This document shows, piece after piece, positions 5,723 to 6,868 of a stretch of 6,868 bases of DNA (the first letter of the stretch is position 1; each line of letters starts with the position of its first letter). Source of the stretch: Bacteriovoracaceae bacterium UBA2394. Its GTDB lineage: Bacteria; Bdellovibrionota; UBA2394. The stretch spans positions 1 through 6,868 of the forward strand of contig DDSI01000098.1 in NCBI GenBank assembly GCA_002343335.1, in the 5' to 3' direction. The translations under genes and the position numbers were made by a program. Below the pieces are notes generated by a model that was not told where the DNA came from, did not search any database, and saw only the letters and a program-made list of their open reading frames with translations.

Positions 5723-6868
5723 ATGAGTCCGAAATTAGCTGTCGCAAAAAGTGCGCGTTCTTCTGTCGCGTCCAATTTAGATTATAAAGTTTGCAAAGAG
5801 GCCATGAACAATCCGGCCCGATTTCAAGAGCTGGCGGATTGGGGCCGCAAAGAAATTGAAATCGCTGAAACCGAAATGCCGGGATTAATGGCGCTTCGAA
5901 AAGAATATGGCACCAAGAAGCCTTTGAAGGGCGCCCGCATCGCAGGTTGCTTGCACATGACCATTCAAACGGCAGTGTTGATTGAAACCTTGATAGAGCT
6001 CGGCGCGCAAATTCGTTGGTCGTCTTGCAATATTTTCTCCACGCAGGATCACGCCGCCGTGGCAATTGCGGCCGCGGGAATTCCGGTATTCGCTTGGAAA
6101 GGTGAGACCGAAGAAGAGTTCAACTGGTGTATCGAGCAGACCATCACCGGCTGGGGTGCAGAAGGTTACAACCTCATCTTGGATGATGGCGGCGACCTCA
6201 CCAACATGATGCACTTGGATAAATTTGCGAAAGAAATGAAGAACATCATCGGTCTTTCGGAAGAAACCACGACGGGCGTTCACAACCTGGAGCAGCTCTT
6301 TAAAAAGGGGAAATTGAAAGTTCCCGCCATCAATGTGAATGATTCCGTGACCAAATCGAAATTCGATAACCTCTATGGTTGCCGAGAATCGTTGGCAGAC
6401 GGAATCAAGCGCGCCACCGATGTGATGATTGCCGGAAAAGTTGTGGCGGTTGCAGGCTACGGCGATGTGGGCAAAGGATGCGCGCACTCGATGCGTTCTT
6501 ACGGCGCGCGCGTGTTGATCACGGAAATCGATCCCATCTGCGCACTGCAAGCCGCGATGGAAGGCTTCCAAGTGGTGACCATGGAAGAAGCCGTCACCGA
6601 GGCCGACATTTATGTGACGGCCACCGGATGCTGCGACATCATCACGGACAAACATTTCTCGAAGATGAAAAGCGGCGCGATCGTCTGCAACATCGGCCAT
6701 TTCGACATCGAAATCGACATGGCTTGGTTAAATAAAAACACCAAGAAGACCACAGTGAAGCCGCAAGTCGACATTCATAAATTTAAAGACGGACGCGAAG
6801 TGATTGTGCTCGCCGAAGGTCGCCTCGTGAATTTGGGTTGTGCGACCGGCCACCCGTCCTTCGTGATG
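5723..6868 (+). CDS. ahcY: S-adenosylhomocysteine hydrolase, 3' end beyond window
   Basis: The first 382 residues of adenosylhomocysteinase, an NAD-dependent enzyme that reversibly splits S-adenosylhomocysteine into adenosine and homocysteine and so relieves product inhibition of methyltransferases. Visible are [16 protein letters not shown] (75-90), [13 protein letters not shown] (100-112), DDGGDLT with D155, [10 protein letters not shown] with E181, [16 protein letters not shown] with K211, D215, N216 and C220, the Rossmann NAD loop AGYGDVGKG (244-252), CNIGHFD, and [12 protein letters not shown] at the edge. The catalytic residues equivalent to human D131, E156, K186 and D190 are all kept. 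By comparison with the human enzyme about 74 residues are missing, so the full protein should be near 456. D155 and E181 are 26 apart, so the roughly 40-residue insert of many bacterial and plant enzymes is absent. It is probably co-transcribed with metK. Confidence 0.97.
   Translation, partial: MSPKLAVAKSARSSVASNLDYKVCKEAMNNPARFQELADWGRKEIEIAETEMPGLMALRKEYGTKKPLKGARIAGCLHMTIQTAVLIETLIELGAQIRWSSCNIFSTQDHAAVAIAAAGIPVFAWKGETEEEFNWCIEQTITGWGAEGYNLILDDGGDLTNMMHLDKFAKEMKNIIGLSEETTTGVHNLEQLFKKGKLKVPAINVNDSVTKSKFDNLYGCRESLADGIKRATDVMIAGKVVAVAGYGDVGKGCAHSMRSYGARVLITEIDPICALQAAMEGFQVVTMEEAVTEADIYVTATGCCDIITDKHFSKMKSGAIVCNIGHFDIEIDMAWLNKNTKKTTVKPQVDIHKFKDGREVIVLAEGRLVNLGCATGHPSFVM

Noticed and set aside
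5885..6700. A 271-codon open frame on the minus strand inside ahcY
   Set aside because: ahcY is certain on the plus strand through this whole stretch; the antisense frame has no ribosome site or motif I recognise and a His/Phe/Arg-rich composition typical of a shadow.

Overview
The window is a compact stretch of bacterial housekeeping genes with moderate GC. It holds eight confident or fairly confident genes, a possible ninth gene start at the left edge, and no gene-free stretch longer than about 130 bases. I saw no rRNA, tRNA, CRISPR array, insertion sequence or phage gene. The protein families (RapZ, Maf, YggS/PLPBP, PPM phosphatase, MetK, AhcY) point to a Gram-negative, proteobacteria-like organism. 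A Bdellovibrionota or deltaproteobacterial source is my best guess from protein style and gene mix, but it is weakly supported because no marker gene is present.

Left block, minus strand (about 1753 down to 58): a PLP-binding YggS/PLPBP protein, a Maf nucleotide pyrophosphatase and a short J-domain protein lie head to tail as a probable operon. yggS and maf share a 4-base ATGA overlap; maf and the J-domain gene are 38 bases apart. A possible further gene starts at base 37 and runs off the left edge.

Middle block, plus strand (1792-4403): NAD kinase, a PPM/PP2C-type Ser/Thr phosphatase and RapZ form a second likely operon. It diverges from the first across only 38 bases, so the two promoters must overlap or lie inside the opposite gene. 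The phosphatase-RapZ gap is 3 bases, and the RapZ ribosome site lies inside the phosphatase gene.

Right block, plus strand (4404-6868): a 129-base leader carries a plausible sigma70-type promoter and a possible pairing that hides the metK ribosome site. metK (S-adenosylmethionine synthetase) follows, then ahcY (S-adenosylhomocysteine hydrolase) 17 bases later, cut by the right edge. Together they form the make-SAM and clear-SAH halves of the methylation cycle.

No new defence, mobile or biosynthetic system is visible. The points most worth checking are the metK leader and its in-frame basic N-terminal extension, the short insert-free form of AhcY, the badly placed ribosome site of yggS, and the start of the phosphatase.
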